Positions 1-9,123 are shown, numbered from the stretch's first letter. The stretch is 18,588 nt of DNA from Gammaproteobacteria bacterium UBA7376 (GCA_002470275.1 DKNY01000015.1:92354-110941), one strand, 5' to 3'. A program made the numbers and translations. Notes: generated from the letters alone by a model not told the origin.

Positions 1-44
1 TAGAGAGCGGTTAGAGAACGGCTAGAGAACGAGCAGACAACGGG
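1..44. repeat. Short tandem repeat, 11-bp unit, about 4 copies
   Basis: Consecutive 11-base units begin at 1, 12, 23 and 34: TAGAGAGCGGT, TAGAGAACGGC, TAGAGAACGAG and the more divergent CAGACAACGGG. The array runs into the window edge, so its true length is unknown. An 11-base unit would shift the reading frame at every copy, so it is probably non-coding. It lies upstream of recA. No function is assigned. Confidence 0.6.
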
Positions 45-113
45 GAAATGAACGGCGGGGCGCATGCCAGGGAAGACCCAGGGAGGCGCCTCCGAGAAAA
101 GAGTTAGATCAGG

Positions 114-138
114 GCCCTCTTTCGGGGTGATTTTTTTT
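114..138 (+). terminator. Possible intrinsic terminator upstream of recA
   Basis: A short stem pairs 114-118 with 124-128 around a 5-base loop and includes two G-U pairs. Three bases later there is a run of eight T (131-138). The stem is weak, so this may end an upstream transcript or simply be AT-rich leader sequence. A separate 12-base palindrome, GGAGGCGCCTCC, lies at 82-93. Confidence 0.3.
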
Positions 139-185
139 ATCAGTGTGGGGAATAATGCATGGGTAACAAGGCAAAGGACAGGACG

Positions 186-1253
186 ATGGCAGATGCAAAT
201 CCAGAAAAGGATCGAGCGCTAACCGCGGCATTGGCTCAAATCGAGCGTCAGTTCGGCAAGGGCTCAATGATGCGCCTGGGTGATCGCGAACTGGTGACGA
301 TTCCAGCCATTTCCACGGGTTCCCTCGGTCTCGATATCGCGCTAGGAATAGGGGGGCTGCCTAAGGGGCGCGTGGTGGAAATTTATGGACCTGAATCCAG
401 CGGTAAGACAACCCTTACCCTGCAGGTTATCGCCGAGGCGCAAAAGGCCGGCGGCACCTGTGCCTTCATCGACGCTGAGCATGCGCTCGATCCCCTTTAC
501 GCTCAAGCTCTGGGCGTCGACACCGACGAGCTGCTGGTTTCCCAGCCGGATACGGGAGAACAGGCTCTGGAAATTTGCGACATGCTGGTTCGGTCAGCGG
601 CGGTTGACGTCGTCATCATCGACTCAGTGGCTGCGCTAACGCCTAAGGCGGAAATTGAAGGAGATATGGGCGATACCCACGTTGGGCTTCAGGCCAGATT
701 GATGAGCCAAGCGTTGCGCAAGATGACGGGGAATATAAAGCAGTCCAATACTTTGGTGATCTTCATTAACCAGATTCGCATGAAGATCGGGGTGATGTTT
801 GGTTCGCCCGAGACCACCACGGGCGGTAATGCTTTGAAGTTTTACTCTTCGGTACGCCTGGATATCCGTCGTATCGGGGCGGTGAAAAATGGCGATGAGG
901 TTGTGGGTAACGAAACGCGCGTTAAGGTCGTCAAGAATAAGGTGGCACCACCCTTTAGGCAGACGGAGTTTCAGATTCTATATGGCGAGGGCATTCACCA
1001 GACGGGAGAAATATTAGAGCTCGGCGTACAGCAGGGGATTATCGAGAAATCGGGCGCCTGGTATGCCTATAGCGGTGAGAGGATCGGGCAGGGTCGAAAA
1101 AATGCAGCCGAGTTCTTGGATGCGAATCTCGAGATGAAGCATGAAATAGAGACCCGCATTCGTCGTGAGCTCATGCCCGCGCTGCATGGAGAAGACGAAG
1201 GCGCGGAAGTGCTGATACCCGATCCCAACAAAGACAGCTTGGGTTCTGATTAA
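186..1253 (+). CDS. recA: RecA recombinase
   Basis: RecA is the ATP-dependent DNA strand-exchange protein of homologous recombination and the co-protease that triggers LexA cleavage. From the ATG at 186 the protein has 355 residues, close to the usual ~353. The Walker A motif GPESSGKT lies at residues 68-75, and the conserved stretch after the Walker B strand ([19 protein letters not shown]) and the loop containing [16 protein letters not shown] are present. The frame is open back to 159. I chose 186 because the protein then begins [16 protein letters not shown] like typical RecA, and AGGA (175-178) sits 7 bases upstream. No canonical gammaproteobacterial LexA box (CTGT-N8-ACAG) is visible in the 185 bases upstream. 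recX follows after 3 bases. Confidence 0.98.
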   Translation: MADANPEKDRALTAALAQIERQFGKGSMMRLGDRELVTIPAISTGSLGLDIALGIGGLPKGRVVEIYGPESSGKTTLTLQVIAEAQKAGGTCAFIDAEHALDPLYAQALGVDTDELLVSQPDTGEQALEICDMLVRSAAVDVVIIDSVAALTPKAEIEGDMGDTHVGLQARLMSQALRKMTGNIKQSNTLVIFINQIRMKIGVMFGSPETTTGGNALKFYSSVRLDIRRIGAVKNGDEVVGNETRVKVVKNKVAPPFRQTEFQILYGEGIHQTGEILELGVQQGIIEKSGAWYAYSGERIGQGRKNAAEFLDANLEMKHEIETRIRRELMPALHGEDEGAEVLIPDPNKDSLGSD

Positions 1254-1256
1254 GTT

Positions 1257-1850
1257 TTGTCACCTGAGGGCGAAACAGCGTTTATAGGGGATGCGGAAGA
1301 AGCCGCACGGGTGGGCCGAGCTGCCTACGTCGCAGGCATCAGACTGCTGGCAAGGCGCGAGCATAGTGTTGCGGAGATGGCCACTAAGCTCGGGCGGTCC
1401 TTTCCAGCCCCCACCGTAGAGGCCACGGTCGAAAATCTGCAGGCAGAGGGGGTATTGAGTGATGCGCGCTTCGCTGAGGCCTTATGCCGTTCGCGGATAG
1501 CTCGTGGCTATGGGCCTGGCTATATCACGCAGGAGCTGAGGCAAAAGGGCGTCGGGCGCGACACCTATGCCGGCCTATTGGATTACGATGACGATCATTG
1601 GCTCGCGCTGGCGAGCCAACTTGTTCAAAGAAAATACCCTGAGATTAATTCGAGTCATTCAACGCTAGGGGGCGGTCTGGGGGCTCGGCAAGACGATGAG
1701 TCAAGGGGCGAGAGGGAAGGGTTTGCGCTCAACGAGGAAGAGCCGCACACACGGGAGATTTCCATCGAACAACGCCAAAAACTATCCAGGTTTCTGGCTC
1801 GCCGAGGGTTCAGCGCGGGGATTATCTCAAAAGTGCAAAGGGCGCTCTGA
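1257..1850 (+). CDS. recX: RecX, regulator of RecA
   Basis: RecX binds the RecA filament and limits its ATPase and strand-exchange activity. The family signature is present: an N-terminal AAYVAGIRLLARREHSVAEM segment, the core LSDARFAEALCRSRIARGYGPGYITQELRQKGV, and a C-terminal repeat ending RFLARRGFSAGIISKVQRAL. It starts 3 bases after the recA stop and is probably co-transcribed and translationally coupled. The frame gives a TTG start at 1257. A GTG at 1311, just before the conserved region, is an alternative, so the start is uncertain. At 197 residues it is longer than E. coli RecX (~166). The extra length is mostly a polar Gly/Glu/Arg-rich stretch at about residues 128-165, inserted before the last helical repeat. 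Confidence 0.9.
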   Translation: MSPEGETAFIGDAEEAARVGRAAYVAGIRLLARREHSVAEMATKLGRSFPAPTVEATVENLQAEGVLSDARFAEALCRSRIARGYGPGYITQELRQKGVGRDTYAGLLDYDDDHWLALASQLVQRKYPEINSSHSTLGGGLGARQDDESRGEREGFALNEEEPHTREISIEQRQKLSRFLARRGFSAGIISKVQRAL

Positions 1851-1899
1851 TAAGGGGGGCTGCTGGGCGTCAGTGATGCCAATCGGCTAGCGCATCCCT

Positions 1900-1905
1900 T
1901 ATACT
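1900..1905 (+). promoter_or_regulatory. Possible -10 element of an alaS promoter
   Basis: TATACT at 1900-1905 lies 24 bases before the alaS ATG in the 79-base gap after recX. No convincing -35 element is seen at the right spacing, so this rests on the -10 hexamer alone. alaS may instead be read through from recA-recX. Confidence 0.25.
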
Positions 1906-1929
1906 GGTCTTTTTTGCCGTGGGAACGCT

Positions 1930-4557
1930 ATGAATACCGCTGCGCTGCGCGACGCCTTCCTTTCTTTCTATGAATCCAAGGGCCACAGGATCGTGCCCTC
2001 AAGTTCCTTGGTGCCCCAAGATGATCCCACGCTCCTGTTTACCAACGCGGGAATGAATCAGTTCAAGGATCCGCTCCTGGGCAAGACTAAGCCTGGATAC
2101 ACCAGAGCAACCACCGCTCAGCGCTGTGTCCGTGCGGGCGGCAAGCACAATGATCTGGAAAATGTTGGCTATACGGCAAGGCACCATACTTTTTTCGAGA
2201 TGATGGGGAATTTCTCCTTTGGCGATTACTTCAAGGAGGAAACCATTACCTGGGCCTGGGCGTTTGCCACGGAGGCGGTGGGCCTTTCTGCGGACCGCAT
2301 CTTGATTACCGTTCATCCCACTGACGATGAATCTCGGCGGATTTGGCGCGATAAAGTTGGGATAAGCAGCGATCGCATAATCGACCTAGAGGAAAATTTT
2401 TGGACCATGGGGGATACGGGTCCCTGCGGCCCCTGCACCGAACTCTTTTACGATCATGGTCCAGCGATCTCAGGAGGACCGCCCGGCTCCCCAGACGAGG
2501 ACGGGGATCGCTTCATCGAGTTTCAGAACCTAGTCTTCCCTCAGTTTGACCGTGCCCCCGACGGCAGCATGACCGAACTACCCCAGCCTGGGGTAGACAC
2601 GGGTATGGGCCTAGAGCGCATGGCGGCTATTCTTCAGGGGGTGCACAGCAACTATGAGATTGACCTGTTCCGGCGGCTTATGGTGGAGGCTGGGGGTTAT
2701 GCTGGCATCACTGATCCGGCTCAAATCTTGGCTACGGCTTCCCTAAGGGTTATCGCAGACCACATTCGCAGCAGCGCTTTTTTGATTGCTGACGGCATTC
2801 GTCCGGGCAACGAAGACCGCGCCTATGTACTCCGCCGAATTATTCGGCGCGGCTTGCGACATGGGCACAAGCTCAATATCCGCGAGCCTTTTTTCCACCG
2901 ATTGGTGTCTGTATTGGTGGGCGAGATGGGCGAGGCCTATCCAATTCTTGCAGAGCGCGAGGGCGATATCGTTTCTGCTTTGGCGGACGAAGAAGCGCGC
3001 TTCAGCGAGACGCTGGCCCAGGGTATGGCGCTGCTTAAGGGAGAGCTGGATCAAGTCCAGGGCGGTATTTTGCCAGGGGACGTGGCGTTTAAGCTCTACG
3101 ACACCTATGGTTTCCCGGTGGATCTAACGGCCGACGTCGCTCGAGAGCTAAATCTTGAGGTTGATCTGGAGGGGTTTGATGTCGCCATGGCGGCCCAGCG
3201 AGCCAGAGGGCGGGCGGCGACGAGCTTTAGCACAAGCCTGGGCCAAAAGATTAGCGTGAGCCAGAAAGTGGCTTTTTGCGGTTACGAACAGCTAGAGACT
3301 CAAGCACAGGTGCTCGCGCTCTTCGATGCAGACGGGGATAGCCTGGACAGCCTGGCGCCGGGGCAGCGGGGTGTGGTTGTGCTGGATCGCACTGCTTTTT
3401 ACGCCGAATCGGGTGGACAGGTCGGTGATACGGGCGCCATCCGGGCCGACGACCTGCAATTTGAGGTAGAGGACACCCAGGTAAGCGGTGAGCAGCATCT
3501 GCACATCGGCGTTTTGAGTGCGGGTTCCCTGACGGTGGGCGCTGGGGTCTCGGTTAGTGTGAACGACACCTGCAGAAGCATGACCCGAGCCAATCACTCC
3601 GCTACCCACCTTCTGCATGCGGCCCTTCGGGATCAGCTTGGACCGCATGTTCAACAAAAAGGTTCCTTGGTAAGCCACGAGAAATTGCGCTTCGACTTTG
3701 CGCATGACGGGGTCATTGATAAAGACCAACTTCAGGGCATAGAGAATCTCGTCAATGAACAAATTCGGCTGAACTCTCCTGTTGGCACCCAGCTCCTGGG
3801 GTTCGAGGAGGCAGTGGCCCAGGGGGCCATGGCGCTGTTCGGGGAAAAATACGGGGACCAGGTGAGGGTGCTCACCATGGGAGACGGATTTTCGGTAGAA
3901 CTCTGCGGCGGAACCCACGTACAGCAGACGGGTGATATTGGTTATTTCAAAATTCTATCGGAGACGGGGATTGCGGCAGGCATTCGTCGAGTCGAGGCGG
4001 TGACTGGCGTTGCTGCGGGGGCGGTGGTGCAAACGCTGCAGCAGCAGCTGCAGGACGTGAGTGACCTGCTCAAAGTGGGTTTAAATGACATTCCGCAGCG
4101 CATTCAACAACTGCTTGCGGACAACAAGACGCTGAGTCGAGAGGTAGACCAACTCGGGCAGCGGATTGCTGCAGCAGCCAGCTCCGACTTAGGTGCCCAA
4201 GTCGTTGAGATACGCGGCGTCCAGTTTCTTGGAGGCTGCCTCAAGGGCGATAATAAGGCGATGATGCAGACGCTTGATGGCTTGCGGTCGAAGCTTGAGA
4301 ACCCTCATATCGTCGTTCTGATGACGGAGGACAACGGAAAGGTCTCGGCCGTTGTGGCCGTGAGTGAGGCGCTTAGCGAATCCTGTTCAGCCGTGGATGT
4401 GCTGCAGCACGCGTCCTCCTTAATCGGCGCTAAGGGCGGTGGTCGACCAGACCTCGCTCGAGCGGGTGGCGGTACGGCGCCAGATCAAATGGAGGCAGCG
4501 CTCACCACAGCACAAGAAAGGGTAGCCAGCCTGCTGTCTCACGGCGGTCTGGACTGA
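1930..4557 (+). CDS. alaS: Alanyl-tRNA synthetase
   Basis: This enzyme charges tRNA-Ala with alanine and edits mischarged Ser- or Gly-tRNA-Ala. The 875 residues match the normal bacterial size (E. coli 876). The N-terminal class II catalytic domain contains FTNAGMNQFKD, RCVRAGGKHNDLENVG and the HHTFFEMMGNFSFGDYF segment. The editing domain carries the zinc-site residues H556/H560 (HSATH) and C659/H663 (CGGTH). The C-terminal oligomerisation and C-Ala domain ends with the Gly-rich GAKGGGRPDLARAGG. The ATG at 1930 has only a weak upstream GGGAA. Its stop overlaps the lysC start by one base (TGATG), so the two genes are translationally coupled. Confidence 0.98.
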   Translation: MNTAALRDAFLSFYESKGHRIVPSSSLVPQDDPTLLFTNAGMNQFKDPLLGKTKPGYTRATTAQRCVRAGGKHNDLENVGYTARHHTFFEMMGNFSFGDYFKEETITWAWAFATEAVGLSADRILITVHPTDDESRRIWRDKVGISSDRIIDLEENFWTMGDTGPCGPCTELFYDHGPAISGGPPGSPDEDGDRFIEFQNLVFPQFDRAPDGSMTELPQPGVDTGMGLERMAAILQGVHSNYEIDLFRRLMVEAGGYAGITDPAQILATASLRVIADHIRSSAFLIADGIRPGNEDRAYVLRRIIRRGLRHGHKLNIREPFFHRLVSVLVGEMGEAYPILAEREGDIVSALADEEARFSETLAQGMALLKGELDQVQGGILPGDVAFKLYDTYGFPVDLTADVARELNLEVDLEGFDVAMAAQRARGRAATSFSTSLGQKISVSQKVAFCGYEQLETQAQVLALFDADGDSLDSLAPGQRGVVVLDRTAFYAESGGQVGDTGAIRADDLQFEVEDTQVSGEQHLHIGVLSAGSLTVGAGVSVSVNDTCRSMTRANHSATHLLHAALRDQLGPHVQQKGSLVSHEKLRFDFAHDGVIDKDQLQGIENLVNEQIRLNSPVGTQLLGFEEAVAQGAMALFGEKYGDQVRVLTMGDGFSVELCGGTHVQQTGDIGYFKILSETGIAAGIRRVEAVTGVAAGAVVQTLQQQLQDVSDLLKVGLNDIPQRIQQLLADNKTLSREVDQLGQRIAAAASSDLGAQVVEIRGVQFLGGCLKGDNKAMMQTLDGLRSKLENPHIVVLMTEDNGKVSAVVAVSEALSESCSAVDVLQHASSLIGAKGGGRPDLARAGGGTAPDQMEAALTTAQERVASLLSHGGLD

Positions 4558-5789
4558 TGGGCCTGATTGTTCAGAAGTACGGGGGCACCAGCGTCGGCAG
4601 CGTACAAAAAATCCAAGCGGTGGCGGACCGCGTGGTTCGGTTTCGATCAGAGGGCCATCAAGTGCTCGTTGTTTTATCGGCCATGTCGGGAGAAACCAAT
4701 CGACTGCTTTCCATGGGGCGAGAGATCGGTGGTGAGACGGTCAGTAGGCGAGAAATGGATGTCCTGGCGGCCTCTGGAGAGCAGGTCAGCATCGCGTTGC
4801 TCAGTATGGCCCTTCAGCAACGCGGGCTTGGTGCTCGCTCCTTCCTCGCGAATCAAATTTCAATTCGGACGGATGGGGCTCATGGCAGAGCGCGGATCGA
4901 AAAAATTGAAACAGAAGGGATTAGGCAGTACCTAGAGGATGGCATCGTTCCCGTGGTGGCCGGATTTCAGGGAGTCAACGAAGCGGGGGACATTACGACC
5001 CTAGGCCGAGGTGGTTCTGATACATCGGCGGTAGCGCTCGCTGCGGCCTTGGAGGCCGATGAGTGCCAGATTTGCACAGACGTGGATGGGGTCTACACCA
5101 CAGATCCTCGAATCGTTGAGTCGGCGCGACGCCTCAGTCAAATAACTTTTGAGGAAATGCTTGAGCTAGCTAGCCTAGGCTCCAAGGTACTGCACCCACG
5201 GTCGGTTGAGTTTGCCGGGCGCTATCAAGTGCCGCTGCGGGTGATGTCGACCTTTGTTGAGGGGCCAGGCACCCTCATAACGATGGAGAGTGAAGAAATG
5301 GAACAACCCTTAGTGTCAGGCATTGCGCATACTGCAGATGAAGCCAAGATCACCGTTGCCGGCGTACCGGACCGTCCGGGTTCAGCCTCTAAAATTTTGG
5401 GTCCGGTGGCGGATGAAAACATTGAGGTGGATATGATCGTCCAAAATATAGGTGTCGACGGCCTCACCGACTTCACCTTTACGGTCAAGCGACAGGACTA
5501 TGACCAGGCCAAATCGCTGCTGGTCGGTATTGCTCAGGAGCTGGAAGCGGGCGAAGTAGTTGGAGACAAGGAAATAGCCAAGGTCTCCATCGTGGGCGTG
5601 GGTATGCGCTCTCATGCTGGCGTGGCGACGACCATGTTCGATTGCCTGGCTGCGGAGAACATCAATATTCAGATGATATCTACTTCTGAAATCAAGATAT
5701 CGGTCGTGATTGCAGAACGGTATCTTGAACTTGCCGTTCGCTCCCTACATAACGCATTTCAGCTGCAGGTGCCGGCGGAGGCGGAGTAG
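4557..5789 (+). CDS. lysC: Aspartate kinase, monofunctional, alpha subunit
   Basis: It phosphorylates aspartate, the first step of the lysine, threonine, methionine and diaminopimelate pathway. The protein has 410 residues. The kinase domain starts with KYGGTSVGS (residues 7-15) and contains LAASGEQVSIALL and the GRGGSDTSAVALAAAL nucleotide/substrate motif. Two C-terminal ACT regulatory domains follow from about residue 260 (ITVAGVPDRPG) and 345 (KVSIVGVGMRSHAGVA), which suggests feedback inhibition by lysine and/or threonine. It is coupled to alaS by a one-base overlap. In many gammaproteobacteria csrA follows lysC. Here the next gene is a convergent adenylate cyclase only 46 bases away, and no csrA is seen. 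Confidence 0.97.
   Translation: MGLIVQKYGGTSVGSVQKIQAVADRVVRFRSEGHQVLVVLSAMSGETNRLLSMGREIGGETVSRREMDVLAASGEQVSIALLSMALQQRGLGARSFLANQISIRTDGAHGRARIEKIETEGIRQYLEDGIVPVVAGFQGVNEAGDITTLGRGGSDTSAVALAAALEADECQICTDVDGVYTTDPRIVESARRLSQITFEEMLELASLGSKVLHPRSVEFAGRYQVPLRVMSTFVEGPGTLITMESEEMEQPLVSGIAHTADEAKITVAGVPDRPGSASKILGPVADENIEVDMIVQNIGVDGLTDFTFTVKRQDYDQAKSLLVGIAQELEAGEVVGDKEIAKVSIVGVGMRSHAGVATTMFDCLAAENINIQMISTSEIKISVVIAERYLELAVRSLHNAFQLQVPAEAE
5298..5789 (+). CDS. Aspartate kinase beta subunit from an internal start
   Basis: An in-frame ATG at 5298 (codon 248 of lysC) is preceded by GGAG at 5285-5288, 9 bases upstream. Translation from it would give a 163-residue protein starting MEQPLVSGIAHTADEAKITV that contains only the two ACT domains. 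In Corynebacterium and Bacillus aspartate kinases, a beta subunit is made from an in-frame internal start at the equivalent position and assembles with alpha as alpha2-beta2. The match in position and the ribosome-binding site support the same arrangement here. That it is actually used is inferred. Confidence 0.55.
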   Translation: MEQPLVSGIAHTADEAKITVAGVPDRPGSASKILGPVADENIEVDMIVQNIGVDGLTDFTFTVKRQDYDQAKSLLVGIAQELEAGEVVGDKEIAKVSIVGVGMRSHAGVATTMFDCLAAENINIQMISTSEIKISVVIAERYLELAVRSLHNAFQLQVPAEAE

Positions 5790-5835
5790 GCGTCCGACCG
5801 GTCAAGCCTCATTATTTCCAGTCCAGCCTGCGCGT

Positions 5836-7953
5836 TTAGTAGGACGTATCCGTCAGGAAATAGGTCCTGAGGCGACCAGCACCCTTAACCTCAATCTCGC
5901 CTCGGGTGACGATATCGAAGGGTTCAGTAAGCGTGTCGCGAAAACTTTCGGTGATTTGAATTTGGTTGGGAATCCCGGTGGATTCCATTCGACTGGCAAT
6001 GTTGACTGCATCCCCCCAAAGATCGTAGATGAATTTTGAGGTGCCGATAACCCCGGCGACTACGGGGCCGCTGTGGGCACCCACTCGGACTTTGATATTG
6101 GTTCTTCTCTCCTGGTTAAAGTCGGCGACGGTTCGCAGCATGCCAAGAGCAAGATCAGCAATGGGATCCGCATGCGCCTCCCGTTTGGTGGGCAGCCCAC
6201 AAACGGCCATGTAGGCATCACCAATGGTCTTGATTTTTTCCACCCCCAGGGCCAACGCTAACTTATCAAATCTGCCGAATAGATCGTCCAGGAGATCAAG
6301 CACCGCCATGGGGGGAATGCCTCGAGACATGGCGGTGAAACCAACGATGTCCGCGAAGAGGACGCTGGCCGCAGGATAGGCGTCTGCAATTCTGGCTTCA
6401 CCGCTCTTCAACCGCTCTGCAATCGGGGGTGGGAGTACGTTCAGCAACAGGCGATTGTTTTCCTCAACTTTATATTCAATGGTTTCTTTCTGTTCTTGGA
6501 GATTGACCGTCATTCTGTTGAATTGATCTGTGAGGAAGCCCAGCTCATCATTTGACTTAACGGGTAGCTGCACATTCTTTTCTCCCATACCCACGCGCTG
6601 GGCGGCTTCGGTCAGCCTGACGATTGGGCGTGTAAAGGATCGACTGAGTCTAATCGAAAGTAGCAGGACGGCGATGCCGATCAAAAAAGAGGAGAGCACC
6701 AGCTCCCGCCGCAGGGTCTTAATCGGCGCGAAGGCCTCGGCGGTATCCATTTCTGAGATCATTGCCCAGCGCAAGCTGCCGAATTTCACGGGTCGAAAGG
6801 AGCTGAGCACCTCTGCACCTCGGTAATCTTTAAAAATACCGGTATCGATCCCCCCCTGATTAACGGTCAGGCTGCCCGGCGTCTCGACCTTCTGCAGCAG
6901 GATCGTCGTATCGTGTTTCAGGATTTGATCGATCACTGCGCTCGGCGTGCCGAGGCTGGTCAGGGCGCGAATATAATTTTCTTTATCCTCAACGAGGAAA
7001 CGAGAGACGCTACGCATTTTTAGATCGTTGCCGACCAGATAGGTTTCGCCAGTTTTACCCAGACCGTCCTCCTGCCAGCCCTGGTTTCCCGTCATAATTT
7101 GATTAATCTTGTTGACGGAAATCTGAAAAATCAGAATGCCGATGACCTGGCCTTGATAGACGATAGGCGTGGAGATAAAGGCCTCAGGGTTACCGTAGGA
7201 CGGTGTGTAGGGAGAGAAGTCGACAAAGTGTACGGCAGCGGGATCGGTGCTGGCCTTGGCCCGTCTCATGGCCTCCGCGATGTTTGAATCACGGTGGGGT
7301 CCCGTTTTCAGGCTTGTTCCGAAGTCGGTTTCCTTGGAGACCGTATAGACGATGTGCTCAGAATCGACGTCCACTAAAAAAATGTCGTAATAGCCAAAGG
7401 CGTTACGGAAATTACGAATACTTGGGTGGTAGGCGGCATGCGTTTCGCTATAGGGACTGGCGTCCTCTGCAGCGATCTCCAGCCTGTCATGCTCAGGAAT
7501 GGGGTAGGGGTTCATAGCCAGGTAATGATGTTGAAGGTAGCGCCCACCGGGGCTGGTGGGCAGAAACGCCAGGTGATCCCCACCAGATGATGCACTGCCC
7601 CGATAGAGCATGAAAAAGTCTTCTCGGTAGAAGTCGGCCAGCTCTGCGGATACATCTGCTGGTCCCTGCTGGGCGCCGGCGTTGAGCTGTTCGAATGCAG
7701 CGCCGAAGTTAAGCATCGCTTCAGTGATCGTTTTGTCTTGAGAGAGGGTTCTTATTTGATGCTCAATGGTTAGAAGGTGATCTGATAGCTGGGAAGCCTT
7801 AGACGCATTGATTGAGGTCTGGTGAGCCAGCGTATTAGCCTCCAGGGCAGCTTTGCCGGCTCGATATCCAATCCACCCCAGGGTGGCGCTTATAACGAAG
7901 CAGATGAACAACAGTAAGCTGGTAACCTTGGCGCTGATATTCCACTTGAGCAC
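5836..7953 (-). CDS. Membrane adenylate cyclase, Cache-HAMP-class III cyclase
   Basis: A predicted receptor-type enzyme making cAMP from ATP in response to an extracytoplasmic signal; 705 residues. Order: transmembrane segment at about 9-31, a large periplasmic sensor (about 32-410, Cache-like by layout and the RSVSRFLVEDKENYIRAL segment), a second transmembrane segment at about 414-434, a HAMP linker (TRPIVRLTEAAQRVGMG), a short coiled coil, and a class III catalytic domain from about 525. Catalytic features are complete: metal-binding D535 (FADIVGFT) and D579 (KTIGDAY), plus the VNIASRM Asn/Arg pair. The adenine-selecting pair K575 and D644 (YDLWGD) favours adenylate over guanylate cyclase. 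The start is GTG with AGAGGA 8 bases upstream. It converges with lysC. The signal it senses is unknown. Confidence 0.9.
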   Translation of the reverse strand: MLKWNISAKVTSLLLFICFVISATLGWIGYRAGKAALEANTLAHQTSINASKASQLSDHLLTIEHQIRTLSQDKTITEAMLNFGAAFEQLNAGAQQGPADVSAELADFYREDFFMLYRGSASSGGDHLAFLPTSPGGRYLQHHYLAMNPYPIPEHDRLEIAAEDASPYSETHAAYHPSIRNFRNAFGYYDIFLVDVDSEHIVYTVSKETDFGTSLKTGPHRDSNIAEAMRRAKASTDPAAVHFVDFSPYTPSYGNPEAFISTPIVYQGQVIGILIFQISVNKINQIMTGNQGWQEDGLGKTGETYLVGNDLKMRSVSRFLVEDKENYIRALTSLGTPSAVIDQILKHDTTILLQKVETPGSLTVNQGGIDTGIFKDYRGAEVLSSFRPVKFGSLRWAMISEMDTAEAFAPIKTLRRELVLSSFLIGIAVLLLSIRLSRSFTRPIVRLTEAAQRVGMGEKNVQLPVKSNDELGFLTDQFNRMTVNLQEQKETIEYKVEENNRLLLNVLPPPIAERLKSGEARIADAYPAASVLFADIVGFTAMSRGIPPMAVLDLLDDLFGRFDKLALALGVEKIKTIGDAYMAVCGLPTKREAHADPIADLALGMLRTVADFNQERRTNIKVRVGAHSGPVVAGVIGTSKFIYDLWGDAVNIASRMESTGIPNQIQITESFRDTLTEPFDIVTRGEIEVKGAGRLRTYFLTDTSY

Positions 7954-8256
7954 GTGAACGGTCCTCTTTTTGTTCTTAAATTAGGGCGAGGCGCCCTGCC
8001 TTGGTTTAGCAATGGGCGGCGCAGTGGAATTTGTGCATTTTTGGTGGATGGGACGCGCCCTCTTTCCTACAGACGGTCCTATCTTCTTTATAAATGGTAG
8101 TTTTCCAGCAGACCCCTGGTCTTTGTGTCGGAATACACTGGCGGGAGGGGTTCCCGGTTAGGGGGCCAAGGAGGCCAGGTCGGCTCAGGGTGACTGCCAC
8201 ATATTCTCCGCGAGTCCTGGGTCAGTGCCAGGGGAAACAGGGTTCGGCAGCTGGGA
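7954..8256. other. Intergenic region with no gene seen
   Basis: These 303 bases lie between the start of the cyclase and the end of the prepilin peptidase, both on the minus strand. They should hold the cyclase promoter and the end of the peptidase transcript. Two small inverted repeats are visible: AGGGCG-AGG-CGCCCT at 7983-7997, in the cyclase leader, and AGACC-CCT-GGTCT at 8110-8122. Neither has a clear T-run. Open frames here show no recognisable protein. Confidence 0.6.
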
Positions 8257-9114
8257 CTAGAGGTAGAGAAAGAGGCGGATGGTCTCCGTTCCGCCCAGAA
8301 GGACCGCGAGTCCCCCCACGGCCAGAAACGGCCCAAAGGGGATGGGCGTATCCCGCTGCAGGGCCTTGACCAGCATCCCTCCGAGACCGAAGACAATGCC
8401 TGCACAGCAGGCGATTAAAATAATGGCGGGCAGTGCCTGCCATCCGAACCAGGCCCCCAGAGCGGCCAGCAGCTTGAAATCGCCGTGGCCCATACCCTCC
8501 TTGCCCGTGGCCAGTTTGAATAACCAATAACAGCCCCACAGCGTCGAATACCCAAATACAGCGCCCAGCACTGCATGTTCCAGGGTGACGAAGGTCGCAT
8601 CGATATTGATCAGCAGACCCAGCCACAGTAGGGGATAAACTAAGATATCCGGGAGAATGAGGTGTTGACTATCAATGGCGCTGAGCGCGATGAGAAGCCA
8701 GCAGGCAGAAAGTGCCCACAGCAGCGTCATGCTGGCTCCAAATTTAAGGGCTAAAACCGAGCCGGTGACGGCGGCCAACAGCTCGATAAGCGGATAGCGC
8801 CACGGAATCCGCTGTGCGCAGCAGTGACTGTATCCGCCCTGGAGCAGAAAGCTGATCAGGGGGATATTCCGGTAGGGCGGGATAGGTTGGCCACACATGG
8901 GGCAATGAGAGGCAGGCCGCATGATATTCAGGGCCGGGCCGTGAGGCGCCGGAGAGGTCCAAGGCTGTTCAAGCTCTGCGAACCACTCACGTTCTAGGAT
9001 TAGCGGAAGGCGATAAATCACCACATTCAAAAAACTGCCGACCATCAGGCTTAGCAAGCCGGTGAGCAGCACTAGAAGGCCGGGAGGCAGGGCCTCAAGT
9101 GTCTGTAGCGGCAA
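8257..9114 (-). CDS. pilD: Type IV prepilin peptidase / N-methyltransferase
   Basis: This inner-membrane aspartyl protease cleaves and N-methylates type IV pilins and type II secretion pseudopilins. It has 285 residues and about eight hydrophobic segments. The two catalytic aspartates are D148 (SAIDSQHLILPD) and D212 (GHGDFK), 64 residues apart as in the family. The N-terminal methyltransferase/zinc region has CPMC, but the usual second C-x-x-C reads SHCCAQ, so one Cys appears displaced or replaced by Ser. The start is TTG with AGGAG 6 bases upstream, and that ribosome-binding site overlaps the stop codon of the upstream copper regulator. The usual partners pilB, pilC and coaE are not adjacent. 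Confidence 0.93.
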   Translation of the reverse strand: MPLQTLEALPPGLLVLLTGLLSLMVGSFLNVVIYRLPLILEREWFAELEQPWTSPAPHGPALNIMRPASHCPMCGQPIPPYRNIPLISFLLQGGYSHCCAQRIPWRYPLIELLAAVTGSVLALKFGASMTLLWALSACWLLIALSAIDSQHLILPDILVYPLLWLGLLINIDATFVTLEHAVLGAVFGYSTLWGCYWLFKLATGKEGMGHGDFKLLAALGAWFGWQALPAIILIACCAGIVFGLGGMLVKALQRDTPIPFGPFLAVGGLAVLLGGTETIRLFLYL

Positions 9115-9123
9115 GTTGATCTC

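Noticed and set aside
159..185. An upstream ATG for recA adding nine residues
   Set aside because: The added residues are unlike RecA N-termini, and the ATG at 186 has a well-placed AGGA and gives the normal length.
3292..3918. A 208-codon open frame on the minus strand
   Set aside because: It lies entirely opposite conserved alaS sequence and shows no protein family; it is a codon-bias shadow.
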